Below, in pieces: positions 44,840-52,817 of a stretch of 55,692 bases of DNA. The position numbers and the translations under genes are program-made. Position 1 is the first letter of the stretch. Each line of letters starts with the position of its first letter. Location: assembly GCF_003217325.1 (NCBI RefSeq), contig NZ_QJTI01000004.1, positions 135,665 through 191,356 on the forward strand, in the 5' to 3' direction. Under the pieces are notes generated by a model. The model saw only the letters and a list, made by a program, of their open reading frames with translations. It did not search any database and had not been told where the DNA came from. The DNA is from Rhodopseudomonas faecalis. GTDB taxonomy: Bacteria; Pseudomonadota; Alphaproteobacteria; Rhizobiales; Xanthobacteraceae.

Positions 44840-45376
44840 TCACTGATCATCGCCATATTCCCGCCGCTCCCAGACACCGAGCAGCAGCTTGGCATTGATC
44901 TTGTCGGATGGATCGAGTTCGAGCAGCTTGCCGATTGCGGCATGGGCCTCGTCGAGATCGCCAAGCCGCATCTGCAAGTAAGCGTAGGCCTTTAGGCTGA
45001 ACAGATAGAATCGCGGCAGCGCCGCGCCGAAATCGGAGAACGCTGCGTCAGTCGCATGGACGCAGTGCCAGTCGAGCGGCAGGTTGTTATCGCGCGCTGC
45101 CTTGATCAAGCATTGGCACGCCAGTTCCAGCGCTTCGTGCAGCCGGCCTTTATAGAAGAAGAACCGATAGAGCCCGATCAGCACCGCGGCGTGATCCGGC
45201 GCCAGCGCCAGCGCCTCGCACAAATGCTGTTCGGCCAGCTCGGCACGGTGATAGAGCGCCGCCGCCTGATCGAGATGCTGCTGGGCCGCCGCCGGCAGGC
45301 CGGCCCCCAATAGCGCGCTGGCGAGCGCCGCATCGCGGCCGAACATCGCCTGATCGTCGCCCGCCGCTGAATTCAT
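44840..45376 (-). CDS. Tetratricopeptide-repeat protein of the nifB operon
   Basis: The 178-residue protein is helical, with TPR-like units (for example YHRAELAEQHLCEALALAPDHAAVLIGLYRFFFYKGRLHEALE and LGDLDEAHAAIGKLLELDPSD as separate stretches). TPR proteins are protein-binding adaptors. It begins two bases after the hesB-like gene and belongs to the nifB-nifT transcription unit. A similar small TPR gene occurs in other Bradyrhizobiaceae nif clusters as far as I recall. The partner is unknown. Confidence 0.75.
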   Translation of the reverse strand: MNSAAGDDQAMFGRDAALASALLGAGLPAAAQQHLDQAAALYHRAELAEQHLCEALALAPDHAAVLIGLYRFFFYKGRLHEALELACQCLIKAARDNNLPLDWHCVHATDAAFSDFGAALPRFYLFSLKAYAYLQMRLGDLDEAHAAIGKLLELDPSDKINAKLLLGVWERREYGDDQ

Positions 45377-45378
45377 GA

Positions 45379-45732
45379 TCAGATCTCCCGCAGCTGGTGC
45401 GGCGTGTGGGTCGGCTTGACGACGTCGTCGCCACAGCTGCAGCCGGTCTTTTTTGGATCATGAAACATGAAGCCGCTGGTGGTCGGCGTTTCCAGAAAAT
45501 CGACCACCACGCCGTCGAGCAGCGCCAGGCTGTCTTTCGGGATGAACAGCCGCAGATCGCCGATCATCACCACCTCGTCGTCGGCGCGCGGGCCGGTCTC
45601 GACATCGAACTGCGCGGCTAATCCCGAACAGCCGCCTGCCTTCACCGCGAGCCGGAAGCCGCTTGCCCCTGAACTGAACCGCAACATCCGGCGGATGAAC
45701 TTGTCGGCAGACGGCGTGAGCGTGAAGGCCAT
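45379..45732 (-). CDS. HesB/IscA-type protein, nifB operon copy
   Basis: The 117-residue protein is an A-type Fe-S carrier with VKAGGCSGLAAQFDVE and a C-terminal KKTGCSCGDD. The middle has an odd RLFIPKDSLALLDGVVVDFLETPTTSGFMFHDP. It differs clearly from the nifU-linked copy, so the cluster has two A-type carriers. The MAFTLTPSADK start fits family length. It follows the ferredoxin by ten bases. Confidence 0.9.
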   Translation of the reverse strand: MAFTLTPSADKFIRRMLRFSSGASGFRLAVKAGGCSGLAAQFDVETGPRADDEVVMIGDLRLFIPKDSLALLDGVVVDFLETPTTSGFMFHDPKKTGCSCGDDVVKPTHTPHQLREI

Positions 45733-45742
45733 GGTCCCCTCG

Positions 45743-45967
45743 TTAGGCTGGCGCTTGATAACGCGGCACTGCGCTGTCGATGCTACAGGTATGGTCAACC
45801 GGACAGACTGCGACGCATTGCGGCACGTCGTAATGACCGATGCATTCGGTGCATTTGCTGGCGTCGATCGCGAAACTGCCACCCTTTTCAAAGATCGCAG
45901 CATTCGGGCATTCGATCGCACAAGCCGAACATGACGTGCATTGCGAGGCGACGATCCGGTAAGCCAT
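45743..45967 (-). CDS. 2[4Fe-4S] ferredoxin next to nifB (FdxN-like)
   Basis: The 74-residue ferredoxin has [21 protein letters not shown] and [18 protein letters not shown]. The second motif carries the extra residues between cysteines 2 and 3 typical of nif-linked ferredoxins of the FdxN type. It probably feeds electrons to NifB or nitrogenase. It starts eight bases after nifB and resembles the stand-alone ferredoxin at 48189, suggesting duplication. Confidence 0.92.
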   Translation of the reverse strand: MAYRIVASQCTSCSACAIECPNAAIFEKGGSFAIDASKCTECIGHYDVPQCVAVCPVDHTCSIDSAVPRYQAPA

Positions 45968-45975
45968 GCCCGCTC

Positions 45976-47532
45976 CTATGCCTCGGTGAACGCGCCCTGC
46001 CGGATCGCGGCATCACCGCGCACGACATGGCGAATTTCCGACTGGCCGACCCGGCGCAGATAATCTTTGAAATAGGCGATCACCGAGGTCTCGATGAATT
46101 CGAAGGCGTAGCTCTCGACCGCCTCGATACCCGCGCCCGTCAGCGAATCCTTCGGACAGATGCCGATCTTCGCCACCAGCACCGCGGTGCAGTCGTTGAG
46201 TGCCTTCAGGATCGGCTCGATGCCGGTCACGCTGGCATAGCCGCCCTCGCAATACAGATCGACGCGGCGATGGCCGATGAATTTCGCGCCCGCGGTCGAA
46301 ACCTCGTAGATCTGAAATTCGTGGGCGTGGCCAAAATGTTCGTTGATGCGCCCGCCGCCCTTGGTCGCCACCGCGACCTGAATGGCAATGCCGCTGGCTT
46401 CATCATCGAGGGTCTTCAGCTCGGCCTTCTTGGCTTCGGCGATGGCGTCGCGCTCGGCCTCCACTTTGGCAAGATAGGCCTGGCGCGCGGCGAGGTTGTA
46501 CGAGACCTCCATCTCTTCCACCTTGGCGTTGGTGAACTCATCGCTGCGGTCTTCGCCGAGCAGGCCGACCGCGTCGGCGCGGCACTGCCGGCAATGGCGC
46601 ATCATGTTCATCTCGCCTTCGCAGGCATCCTGCAGCACTTTCAGTTCCTGCGCGGTCGGGCCGCGCTGGCCGGCGAGACCAAACGCAGTGCCGTGCTCCG
46701 GCGCCGAGATCAGCGGCATGATGTTGTGCAGGAACGCGCCGCGCGCCTTCACCGCCTTGTTGACTTCAACCAGGTGCTGATCGTTGACACCCGGGATCAT
46801 CACCGAATTGACCTTCACCAGAATGCCGCGCGCGGTCAGCATCTCCAGGCCGAGTAATTGCCGCTCGCTGAGAATTTTGGCGGCTTCGACGCCGTGGTAA
46901 CGGCGGTGATTGTAGAAGATCCACGGATAGATTTTGGCGCCGATCTCCGGATCGATCATGTTGATGGTGATGGTGACGTGATCGACCTTGAGCGCCGCGA
47001 TCCGGTCGATGTGATCAGGCAACGTCAGACCGTTGGTCGACAGGCACAGCTTGATATCCGGCGCGGCCGCCGACACCAGCTCGAAGGTCTTGAAAGTCTT
47101 GTCCGGATTGGCGAGCGGATCGCCGGGGCCAGCGATGCCGAGCACCGTCATCTGCGGCACCCGCGAGGCGACCGCGATCACTTTCTTGGCGGCCTGTTCC
47201 GGTGTCAGCTTTTCGCTGACCACGCCCGGACGGGATTCGTTGGCGCAATCATATTTGCGATTGCAGTAGTTGCACTGAATGTTGCACGCCGGCGCCACCG
47301 CGACATGCATGCGCGCGAAGTGATGATGGGCCTGCTCGCTGTAGCAGGGATGGTTCTTGACCTTCGCCCAGATCTCCGGCGGCAGATCGCCCTGCCCCGC
47401 GGCCGAGCCGCAGCCACTCTTGCCGGCGCCGCCCTGGCTGCTACATCCGCCGCTTCCGAGCTGCTTGCGTAGCTCGCTGAGCGGAGCCGGTCCTGATGCG
47501 CCAAACTCGAGCAGTTGTGCCAGCTTCTGCAT
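45976..47532 (-). CDS. nifB: NifB, FeMo-co precursor synthase
   Basis: NifB is a radical-SAM enzyme that builds NifB-co, the [8Fe-9S-C] core of FeMo-co. The 518-residue protein has a Cys/Gly-rich N-terminus, the radical-SAM motif CNIQCNYC with HVAVAPA before it, [14 protein letters not shown], and a C-terminal NifX-like domain (about 400-495, [21 protein letters not shown]). The preceding region contains [17 protein letters not shown]. It is the first gene of a unit with its own sigma-54 promoter and NifA sites. Confidence 0.97.
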   Translation of the reverse strand: MQKLAQLLEFGASGPAPLSELRKQLGSGGCSSQGGAGKSGCGSAAGQGDLPPEIWAKVKNHPCYSEQAHHHFARMHVAVAPACNIQCNYCNRKYDCANESRPGVVSEKLTPEQAAKKVIAVASRVPQMTVLGIAGPGDPLANPDKTFKTFELVSAAAPDIKLCLSTNGLTLPDHIDRIAALKVDHVTITINMIDPEIGAKIYPWIFYNHRRYHGVEAAKILSERQLLGLEMLTARGILVKVNSVMIPGVNDQHLVEVNKAVKARGAFLHNIMPLISAPEHGTAFGLAGQRGPTAQELKVLQDACEGEMNMMRHCRQCRADAVGLLGEDRSDEFTNAKVEEMEVSYNLAARQAYLAKVEAERDAIAEAKKAELKTLDDEASGIAIQVAVATKGGGRINEHFGHAHEFQIYEVSTAGAKFIGHRRVDLYCEGGYASVTGIEPILKALNDCTAVLVAKIGICPKDSLTGAGIEAVESYAFEFIETSVIAYFKDYLRRVGQSEIRHVVRGDAAIRQGAFTEA

Positions 47533-47594
47533 GTCCGTCCTCGTTGTCTGCCGCGCCGGGCGCGTTCATTCCCTGGTTGGTCAGCACTGACTAC

Positions 47595-47609
47595 GCAAGT
47601 CGTATGCCA
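47595..47609 (-). promoter_or_regulatory. Sigma-54 promoter of the nifB operon
   Basis: Minus-strand TGGCAT-ACGAC-TTGC fits -24/-12 with one change. It lies about 63 bp before the nifB ATG. Confidence 0.82.
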
Positions 47610-47662
47610 GCCCGCCAAACGAGAGCAGCCCGTTGATAATGCGAGGTTTTCGAGAAGTGGCC

Positions 47663-47678
47663 TGTCGCGATGCCGACA
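47663..47678. promoter_or_regulatory. NifA site 1 for nifB
   Basis: TGT-CGCGATGCCG-ACA matches TGT-N10-ACA, about 54 bp upstream of the -24 element. Confidence 0.65.
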
Positions 47679-47704
47679 GCCCTTGTGCATGCGACAGGCG
47701 CAGC

Positions 47705-47720
47705 TGTTGCAAAGGTGACA
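47705..47720. promoter_or_regulatory. NifA site 2 for nifB
   Basis: TGT-TGCAAAGGTG-ACA matches TGT-N10-ACA, about 95 bp upstream of the -24 element. Confidence 0.72.
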
Positions 47721-47918
47721 TCTGCGTACGCTGGCGGCGCATGGTTGTTCAGAGCGACGTCATGGCCGCAGCGCTTGAACGAAACAGCATCGATGGCCGC
47801 GCCATCTCATCGCCGGACTGATCGCCGGGCATCATGGCTATGGACGCGAGAGCCGATGCGACCGGAGGCGGCAACGCAGCTCCCATACCAACGGAAATTG
47901 ATACCACCCCATCCGCAT

Positions 47919-48008
47919 GTCATGGCCGGGCTCCGTCCCGGCCATCCACGTCTTTGATCTTGCAGCGCCTTCAAGACGTGGATGCCCGCGACAAGCGCGG
48001 GCATGACG
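47919..48008. repeat. Dispersed palindromic element, copy 3 (inverted)
   Basis: The same element as at 32935 and 42977 in the opposite orientation: GGCCGGG/CCCGGCC hairpin first, central ATCCACGTCTT/AAGACGTGGAT stem, GCCCGCG/CGCGGGC hairpin, CATGAC end. Confidence 0.85.
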
Positions 48009-48039
48009 AGTCAATGGTAGGAGCCGTTGGTATCACACG

Positions 48040-48092
48040 ATATCGCCATTAACGAAATCGCCACTGACGAGATTGCGGCGAACGAAATCGCC
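48040..48092. repeat. 15-base imperfect tandem repeat
   Basis: Three and a half units follow the pattern of AAATCGCC plus seven bases ending in ACG (ATATCGCCATTAACG, AAATCGCCACTGACG, AGATTGCGGCGAACG, AAATCGCC). It lies between the palindromic element and the ferredoxin terminator and has no known function. Confidence 0.6.
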
Positions 48093-48095
48093 TCT

Positions 48096-48135
48096 CAAAA
48101 GACATCGCCCCGCATCAGAGCCGATGCAGGGCGAT
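48096..48135 (-). terminator. Intrinsic terminator of the ferredoxin gene
   Basis: On the minus strand a 13-base stem (ATCGCCC-T-GCATC with GATGC-G-GGGCGAT, one wobble) closes a six-base loop and is followed by GTCTTTTG. It lies 53 bp past the ferredoxin stop. Confidence 0.82.
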
Positions 48136-48188
48136 CGAGGAGATCAGATCAGCTTGCCGCGTATGCGCGGCCAGCGTTGCGACCAGCG

Positions 48189-48383
48189 TTACGCTGGCAC
48201 GCAGGTGCCTTCCACCGGGCACACCGCGGCGCATTGTGGCTTGTCGAACTGGCCAGCGCATTCGGTGCACTTGCTGGCATCGATCACATACATCTCGCGC
48301 TTCAGCGAGATCGCCGCGTTGGGACATTCGAACTCACAGGCGCCACAGACGCTGCACTGCGAGGCGACGATTTTGTAAGCCAT
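48189..48383 (-). CDS. Stand-alone 2[4Fe-4S] ferredoxin
   Basis: The 64-residue ferredoxin starts [21 protein letters not shown] and has [18 protein letters not shown], of the same nif type as the ferredoxin after nifB. It has its own sigma-54-like promoter, a NifA site and a strong terminator, so it forms a single-gene unit. Its likely role is electron delivery to nitrogenase. It lies between nifA and nifB. Confidence 0.93.
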   Translation of the reverse strand: MAYKIVASQCSVCGACEFECPNAAISLKREMYVIDASKCTECAGQFDKPQCAAVCPVEGTCVPA

Positions 48384-48423
48384 GGACAAACTCCCTTGGA
48401 TGGCATGAGCTGATCCATCTCCT

Positions 48424-48438
48424 TCAAGCCGCGTGCCA
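48424..48438 (-). promoter_or_regulatory. Probable sigma-54 promoter of the ferredoxin gene
   Basis: Minus-strand TGGCAC-GCGGC-TTGA has a perfect -24 half and a -12 half with A for C. A NifA site at the right distance supports it. Confidence 0.6.
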
Positions 48439-48513
48439 ACTCGCCATTTGTCGATCTCAAGCAGCCAAACCTGGCTTTTCGCCGCTGAAACCGCCGTCAG
48501 CGAACGCTGGCGC

Positions 48514-48529
48514 TGTCGGATGTACGACA
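48514..48529. promoter_or_regulatory. NifA site for the ferredoxin gene
   Basis: TGT-CGGATGTACG-ACA matches TGT-N10-ACA, about 76 bp upstream of the -24 element. Confidence 0.7.
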
Positions 48530-48603
48530 ACAGCCATGTCGGTTGAGCGATATGAGACGATCAACTGGGACGCAATCGCAGGAAGCTACGCCTCCCGCGA
48601 TTG

Positions 48604-50346
48604 TCAGAAGTGCTTGACCTCGATGTCGTGCTTCTTGAGCGCGTAGCCGACTTGGCGCGGCGTCAGGCCGAGCAGCCGCGCTGCCTTGGCCTGCACCCAG
48701 CCGGAGCGCTCCATGGCATCGATCAGGCGATCGCGTTCCGACAACAGCGCGCTGTCGCTGATCTCGCCGCTGCTGGCTGGCGCGGCCGGCGGCACCACCA
48801 TCGGCCGGCTCGGCGCCAGCGGACGCGGCTCAGCCGGACCGAGCGAAGCAACCTCAAGCGGCACTTCCGGCGGCGGCCGCGGCGTCGAGCGCTGTTCGGT
48901 GTGGCTCTTCCAGAGGATCGACGACAAACACTCGTCGTGATGGCAGGCGAAGTCGTCGGCATGGATCGAGGGCCCCGGCGCCAGCGTCGCGGTGCGGCGC
49001 ACGCAGTTTTCCAGCTCGCGGACATTGCCGGGGAACGAACAGCCTTTCAGCAGCTCGATCGCCTCGCCGTCGAATGCCAGCTCGCGCTCGTTCTCCTTGT
49101 TGAAGTTTTCCAGAAACGCGCTGGCCAGCAGCGGGATGTCGGTCGGCCGATCGCGCAGCGGCGGCAGGATCATCGGCACCACATTGATGCGGTAGTACAG
49201 GTCGGCGCGGAATTCGTTGCGCGCCACCGCTTCTTCCAGATTGCGGTTAGTGGCCGCGACCACGCGGACATTGACCTTGATGGTGTGATTGCCGCCGACC
49301 CGCTCGAACTCCTGCTCCTGCAGCACGCGCAGCAGCTTCGCCTGGAACGCCGGTGAGATCTCGCCGATCTCGTCCAGGAACAGCGTGCCCTTGTCGGCCA
49401 GCTCAAACCGGCCCTTGCGGGCATTGATGGCGCCGGTAAACGCGCCCTTCTCATGGCCGAACAATTCGGACTCCAGCACCGATTCCGGCAGCGCCGCGCA
49501 ATTGACCTTGATGAACGGGCCGTTGGCGCGCGCCGACAATTCATGGATCGCCTTGGCGATCAGCTCCTTGCCGGTGCCGGACTCGCCGCGCAGCAGCACC
49601 GGCGAATGCGACTTGGCGATCACGCTGACCTTGGCCAGCAGCCGGCGGATCGCCGGGCTTTCGCCGATGATGCCATCGACGCGCACCTTCTTGCGCTCGC
49701 GGGTCGGCCTCAGTTCGAGCAGCTCTTTCTGCAAGCGATGGCTCTCCGCCATCAGCCGTTCGCGATCGCGGGTCACCACCCGATGCAGCTTGACGGTCTG
49801 GCCGATCAGATTGGCGACCATCGTCAGGAACCGGACGTCGGCATCCATCCGGAAGATCGAGCTGCCGTCGCGAATCCGGTCGATGGTCAGCGTGCCGACC
49901 ACCCGGGAATCGATGCGGATCGGCACGCCGATGAACGACACCCTTGTCTCGTTGGTGGCGCCGAGCGCGGCGGCGTCAGCAGCGCTGAACACCGGATGGG
50001 CCGAGACATTTTCCACCACCAGCGGCACCGAGGTGGCGATGATCTGGTCGATGGCCTTGCCGGGCAGCCGCGCGCGATACCGGCCGTCGGTGCCCTCGTT
50101 CCAGCCGGCGCCCACGGTGATATCAGGCACGCCGTCATCGGCGAGCAGCGACACCGTGCCGTGCCGCATCTGCATGAACGACTGCAGCAGGTTGACGACG
50201 TTGGCGAGGGTGATTTCCAGCCGCGCCGGCGCGGTCAGGATCTTCGATATTTCGAAGATGCCGGTGAGAGCGATCTCACTCAGCGGTATCGGCGCAGCTG
50301 AATGCGCCTGCGGTTGCGATGCGACACGTGCGTCGGGGTAGGCCAT
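48604..50346 (-). CDS. nifA: NifA, sigma-54-dependent nif activator
   Basis: NifA activates the sigma-54 nif and fix promoters. The 580-residue protein has an N-terminal GAF domain (about 35-185), an AAA+ domain with [14 protein letters not shown] (Walker A), the sigma-54-contact [13 protein letters not shown] and [10 protein letters not shown], and a C-terminal helix-turn-helix (about 535-575). Between AAA+ and linker lies C-x11-C-x19-C-x4-C ([20 protein letters not shown]), the pattern of oxygen-sensitive NifA in rhizobia. It follows fixR by 316 bp on the same strand. Confidence 0.97.
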   Translation of the reverse strand: MAYPDARVASQPQAHSAAPIPLSEIALTGIFEISKILTAPARLEITLANVVNLLQSFMQMRHGTVSLLADDGVPDITVGAGWNEGTDGRYRARLPGKAIDQIIATSVPLVVENVSAHPVFSAADAAALGATNETRVSFIGVPIRIDSRVVGTLTIDRIRDGSSIFRMDADVRFLTMVANLIGQTVKLHRVVTRDRERLMAESHRLQKELLELRPTRERKKVRVDGIIGESPAIRRLLAKVSVIAKSHSPVLLRGESGTGKELIAKAIHELSARANGPFIKVNCAALPESVLESELFGHEKGAFTGAINARKGRFELADKGTLFLDEIGEISPAFQAKLLRVLQEQEFERVGGNHTIKVNVRVVAATNRNLEEAVARNEFRADLYYRINVVPMILPPLRDRPTDIPLLASAFLENFNKENERELAFDGEAIELLKGCSFPGNVRELENCVRRTATLAPGPSIHADDFACHHDECLSSILWKSHTEQRSTPRPPPEVPLEVASLGPAEPRPLAPSRPMVVPPAAPASSGEISDSALLSERDRLIDAMERSGWVQAKAARLLGLTPRQVGYALKKHDIEVKHF

Positions 50347-50662
50347 GGTCTCTCTCCAGGCTCGACCCGCCTCTGACTGCTAAGTTCGAGCCTTGAACAA
50401 TAGTGCCTGAGCTTGCAACAGATGTCGTGCACAACTTGAACGCAGTGGTGAGCAAATGACAGGCTGCGCCACCCCCGCGCAGTCACCGACCAACACTCTG
50501 AAACAACACGGCAAACCCGCAGCGCGGGAACCGTGTCACACGTCGTTCAAAGGCGCTGCGGCCACTGCCGCCCAAATAAGCGGCGGCGGCCGCCTAACTA
50601 CCGCAGTACTACACCGCAGCGCGGAATAACTGTCACCCCAGGCGCTCAACGAGGTAGTTCGT
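50347..50662. other. fixR-nifA intergenic region
   Basis: The gap contains an imperfect 24-base direct repeat, listed separately, and a GTTC-N7-GAAC dyad near 50380. No sigma-54 promoter is seen directly before nifA, so nifA may depend on readthrough from fixR, on sites in this gap, or both. Confidence 0.5.
50517..50637. repeat. Pair of 24-base direct repeats upstream of nifA
   Basis: Copies at 50517-50540 and 50614-50637 agree at 18 of 24 positions: CCGCAGCGCGG, six variable bases, then TGTCAC. Read on the minus strand each is GTGACA then CGCGCTGCGG. A third partial GTCACC lies near 50481. They may be regulator sites; a RegR/RegA-type response regulator is one candidate, with only a weak consensus fit. 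Confidence 0.5.
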
Positions 50663-51505
50663 TCACACGTGCTGCCCACCATTGATGTGAATCTCCTCCC
50701 CGGTGACGTAGCTCGCTGCCTCCGAGCACAGGAAGAACATCACTTTGGCCACTTCGTCAGGCGTGCCGATTCGTCGCATCGGGATGGTCGGCGCCAGCCG
50801 CGCCTCGGTCTCGGGCGACAGGATGTCGGTCTTGATCTCGCCGGGCGCGATCGCGTTCACCCGGATGCCATAGGGCGCGTAGTCATGCGCCATCTCGCGG
50901 GTCAGGCAGGCCAGCGCCGCCTTGGAGGTGGCATAGGCCGAGCCGGCGAACGGATGGACCCGCGAGCCGACGATCGATGTCACATTGATAATCGAACCGC
51001 TGCCGGCGCGTAGCTCATCGAACAACCCCTGCGCCAGCATGATCGGCGCCAGCAGGTTGACATGGAACACGCTCATCCAGGTTCCGATCGGGGTGTTCAG
51101 CGAACTCAGCCGTTCGCCGTCCAGCCCCTTCGGCGAGATCGCCGCATTGTTGATCAAGGCATGGAGCGGCGCACCGCCGAGTCGCTCCTTGAGTGCGGCG
51201 ATGGCGCGCGGCAGCCCGCCGTGATCGCCGAGTTCCACCTCGACATGATCCTCGATGCCGTTGCTCCACGGACAACGGTCGTCACGGAACGGTTGCCGCG
51301 AGCAGGTGATGATCCGCCAACCAGCATCCGAAAACAGCTTTCCAGTGGCATGGCCGATGCCACGCGAGGCACCGGTCAACACCAGGGTCTTCTGACGCCC
51401 GGCGCGGCTGTCATGCTGATCGCGATGGAACGGACAGGCGCCGCCAGGCGGCCCCGCAACCGGGATCGCTTGCTCCGCATAGTGCCCCGGATTGACGCTT
51501 CCCAC
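50663..51505 (-). CDS. fixR: FixR, short-chain dehydrogenase upstream of nifA
   Basis: The 280-residue protein is a short-chain dehydrogenase: TGASRGIG for NAD(P), NNAAISPKG, and YATSKAALACL with catalytic Tyr and Lys. Its details recall Bradyrhizobium FixR as I remember it: an N-terminal ACPFHRD, ITCSRQPF, CPW, and the end EEIHINGGQHV. FixR is co-transcribed with nifA in Bradyrhizobium; its substrate and need are unknown. Here too it precedes nifA on the same strand and has a sigma-54-type promoter. The start has MGSVNPG, 40 bp behind the promoter's predicted start site. Confidence 0.85.
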   Translation of the reverse strand: MGSVNPGHYAEQAIPVAGPPGGACPFHRDQHDSRAGRQKTLVLTGASRGIGHATGKLFSDAGWRIITCSRQPFRDDRCPWSNGIEDHVEVELGDHGGLPRAIAALKERLGGAPLHALINNAAISPKGLDGERLSSLNTPIGTWMSVFHVNLLAPIMLAQGLFDELRAGSGSIINVTSIVGSRVHPFAGSAYATSKAALACLTREMAHDYAPYGIRVNAIAPGEIKTDILSPETEARLAPTIPMRRIGTPDEVAKVMFFLCSEAASYVTGEEIHINGGQHV

Positions 51506-51553
51506 TGACGTTGCTCCCCTCGCTGGCGGCGATCCGCCATCACAACACCGCCC

Positions 51554-51572
51554 ATTGCACGAATTGCGCCAA
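51554..51572 (-). promoter_or_regulatory. Probable sigma-54 promoter of fixR-nifA
   Basis: Minus-strand TTGGCGC-AATTC-GTGCAAT keeps the GG and GC dinucleotides at the correct 12-base distance, with changes in flanking bases. It lies 49 bp upstream of fixR. Confidence 0.6.
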
Positions 51573-51600
51573 TGCTGATCAGGGCGGGTGTGGACTGATT

Positions 51601-51616
51601 TGTCTCGGAGCCGACA
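51601..51616. promoter_or_regulatory. Possible NifA site upstream of fixR
   Basis: TGT-CTCGGAGCCG-ACA matches TGT-N10-ACA, but only about 30 bp from the -24 element, near position -60 to -70. That position in Bradyrhizobium fixR is used by RegR instead, so either protein may be involved. Confidence 0.45.
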
Positions 51617-51800
51617 TCAACGTGCCGCCAAGCTGTTCGTTAGCCGACAACGCCGTCGTACTTGTGACGATCACCGCGACAAGTCAGCATCGCCTTACCG
51701 AAATGACGCGGCGCACCATGGTCCGCGTCTTGCTAGTTGTATGCTGATTGACGGTTAGCATCGGCCAACAGCACGATGACCAACAGCCGGGGTGAGTGGA

Positions 51801-52604
51801 ATGCAGCGATCAGGCCACGCCGCAAGGAGACGAACCGCCGTCATCCTTGGCACCAATGAAACCGCCTCGGCGATTGCCGTGGTCCTGCACCGCGCCGCCT
51901 ACAATGTGGTGATGTCGCAGGACGATGACTATCCGGTTCTGCGCCGCAAAATGTCGTTCTACGACGCGCTGTTCAACGAGAGCGCCAAGCTCGAACAGAT
52001 TCGTGCCGAGCGGGCCGACAATGGCGTGCAGATCGCCAATGCGCTGCGCCATTCGGACCTCGTGCAGGTCACCTGGCTCGGCCTGCCCGACCTGATGCCG
52101 GCCGGGCCGATCGATCTGTTGATCGACGCAAGGCTGCAGCCGTGGCGGGTGCGGCCCGACCTGCGGCGGCTGGCGCGGTTCAGCGTCGGCCTCGGCGCCG
52201 GCTTTGTCGCGGCCGCCAATTGTGATGCCGCGGTCGAGGTGCCAGACCTCGGCATGCTCGATGCTCATTGCTGCGCGGCCGCGGCGCGCGGCGGGCGCTG
52301 GCACTGCGCGCTGCAAATCGGGGAACCGATCCGCTGCGGCATGGTGGTCGGCTATCTGGACGACAACGCGCTGCGCGCGCCCTGCGCCGGCGTGCTGCGC
52401 GGCGTGGTGCGCGATGGCCAGGCGGTCGCCGCCGGAACGACGCTGCTGGAGGTCGATCCGCGCGGCCGCCATGCGCAATGGAGCGGCATCGACGACGGCA
52501 ATCGCGCGGTGGCGCGCGCGCTGATGCGAACCCTGGAAACGCCGCTGATCCGCGACGTCGCAGCGCCGGTTCACGCCGTACCGGAGCCCCGGTTTCCGGC
52601 CTGA
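51801..52604 (+). CDS. YqeB-family molybdenum-hydroxylase accessory protein
   Basis: The 267-residue protein resembles the YqeB (EF2563) family, found with selenium-dependent molybdenum hydroxylases. Matching parts are RTAVILGTNETASAIAVVLHRAAYNVV, the following RRKMSFYDALFN, LIDARLQPW, FSVGLGAGFVAAANCDAAVEV and the biotinyl-like end LRAPCAGVLRGVVRDGQAVAAGTTLLEVDPRG. The usual N-terminal GGGDLATG loop is replaced by GTNETAS. The ATG at 51801 has GGGGTGAG upstream; a GTG at 51792 is alternative. No molybdenum hydroxylase gene is visible here, so the partner must be elsewhere or the role has changed. Confidence 0.72.
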   Translation: MQRSGHAARRRTAVILGTNETASAIAVVLHRAAYNVVMSQDDDYPVLRRKMSFYDALFNESAKLEQIRAERADNGVQIANALRHSDLVQVTWLGLPDLMPAGPIDLLIDARLQPWRVRPDLRRLARFSVGLGAGFVAAANCDAAVEVPDLGMLDAHCCAAAARGGRWHCALQIGEPIRCGMVVGYLDDNALRAPCAGVLRGVVRDGQAVAAGTTLLEVDPRGRHAQWSGIDDGNRAVARALMRTLETPLIRDVAAPVHAVPEPRFPA

Positions 52605-52817
52605 CTGATCGCTTTGCAGCGAGGTTTTCGCAGCGCAGCACATGCGCGCAGCATTGCATAGCAGCTAACTGAACGCCTTGCGACATAACGCCCGCGGCGC
52701 ATCACGCTTGCGGTAGCAGCTACTTGACACAAGTCAGTCCTTCAACAGCTCTGTCACGCTGCCGGTTAACAGCCGGAACGCGCTGAAAAATACATAAAAG
52801 ACAGATGGAGGAATGAC

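Larger units (their letters stand above)
47533..48188. other. nifB upstream region
   Basis: The gap between nifB and the upstream ferredoxin holds the nifB promoter, two NifA sites, a full palindromic element, a 15-base tandem repeat and the ferredoxin terminator, each listed. No gene is seen. Confidence 0.6.

Noticed and set aside
48040-48092. CRISPR array
   Set aside because: Units are 15 bases without spacers, only three and a half copies exist, and no cas gene is present.
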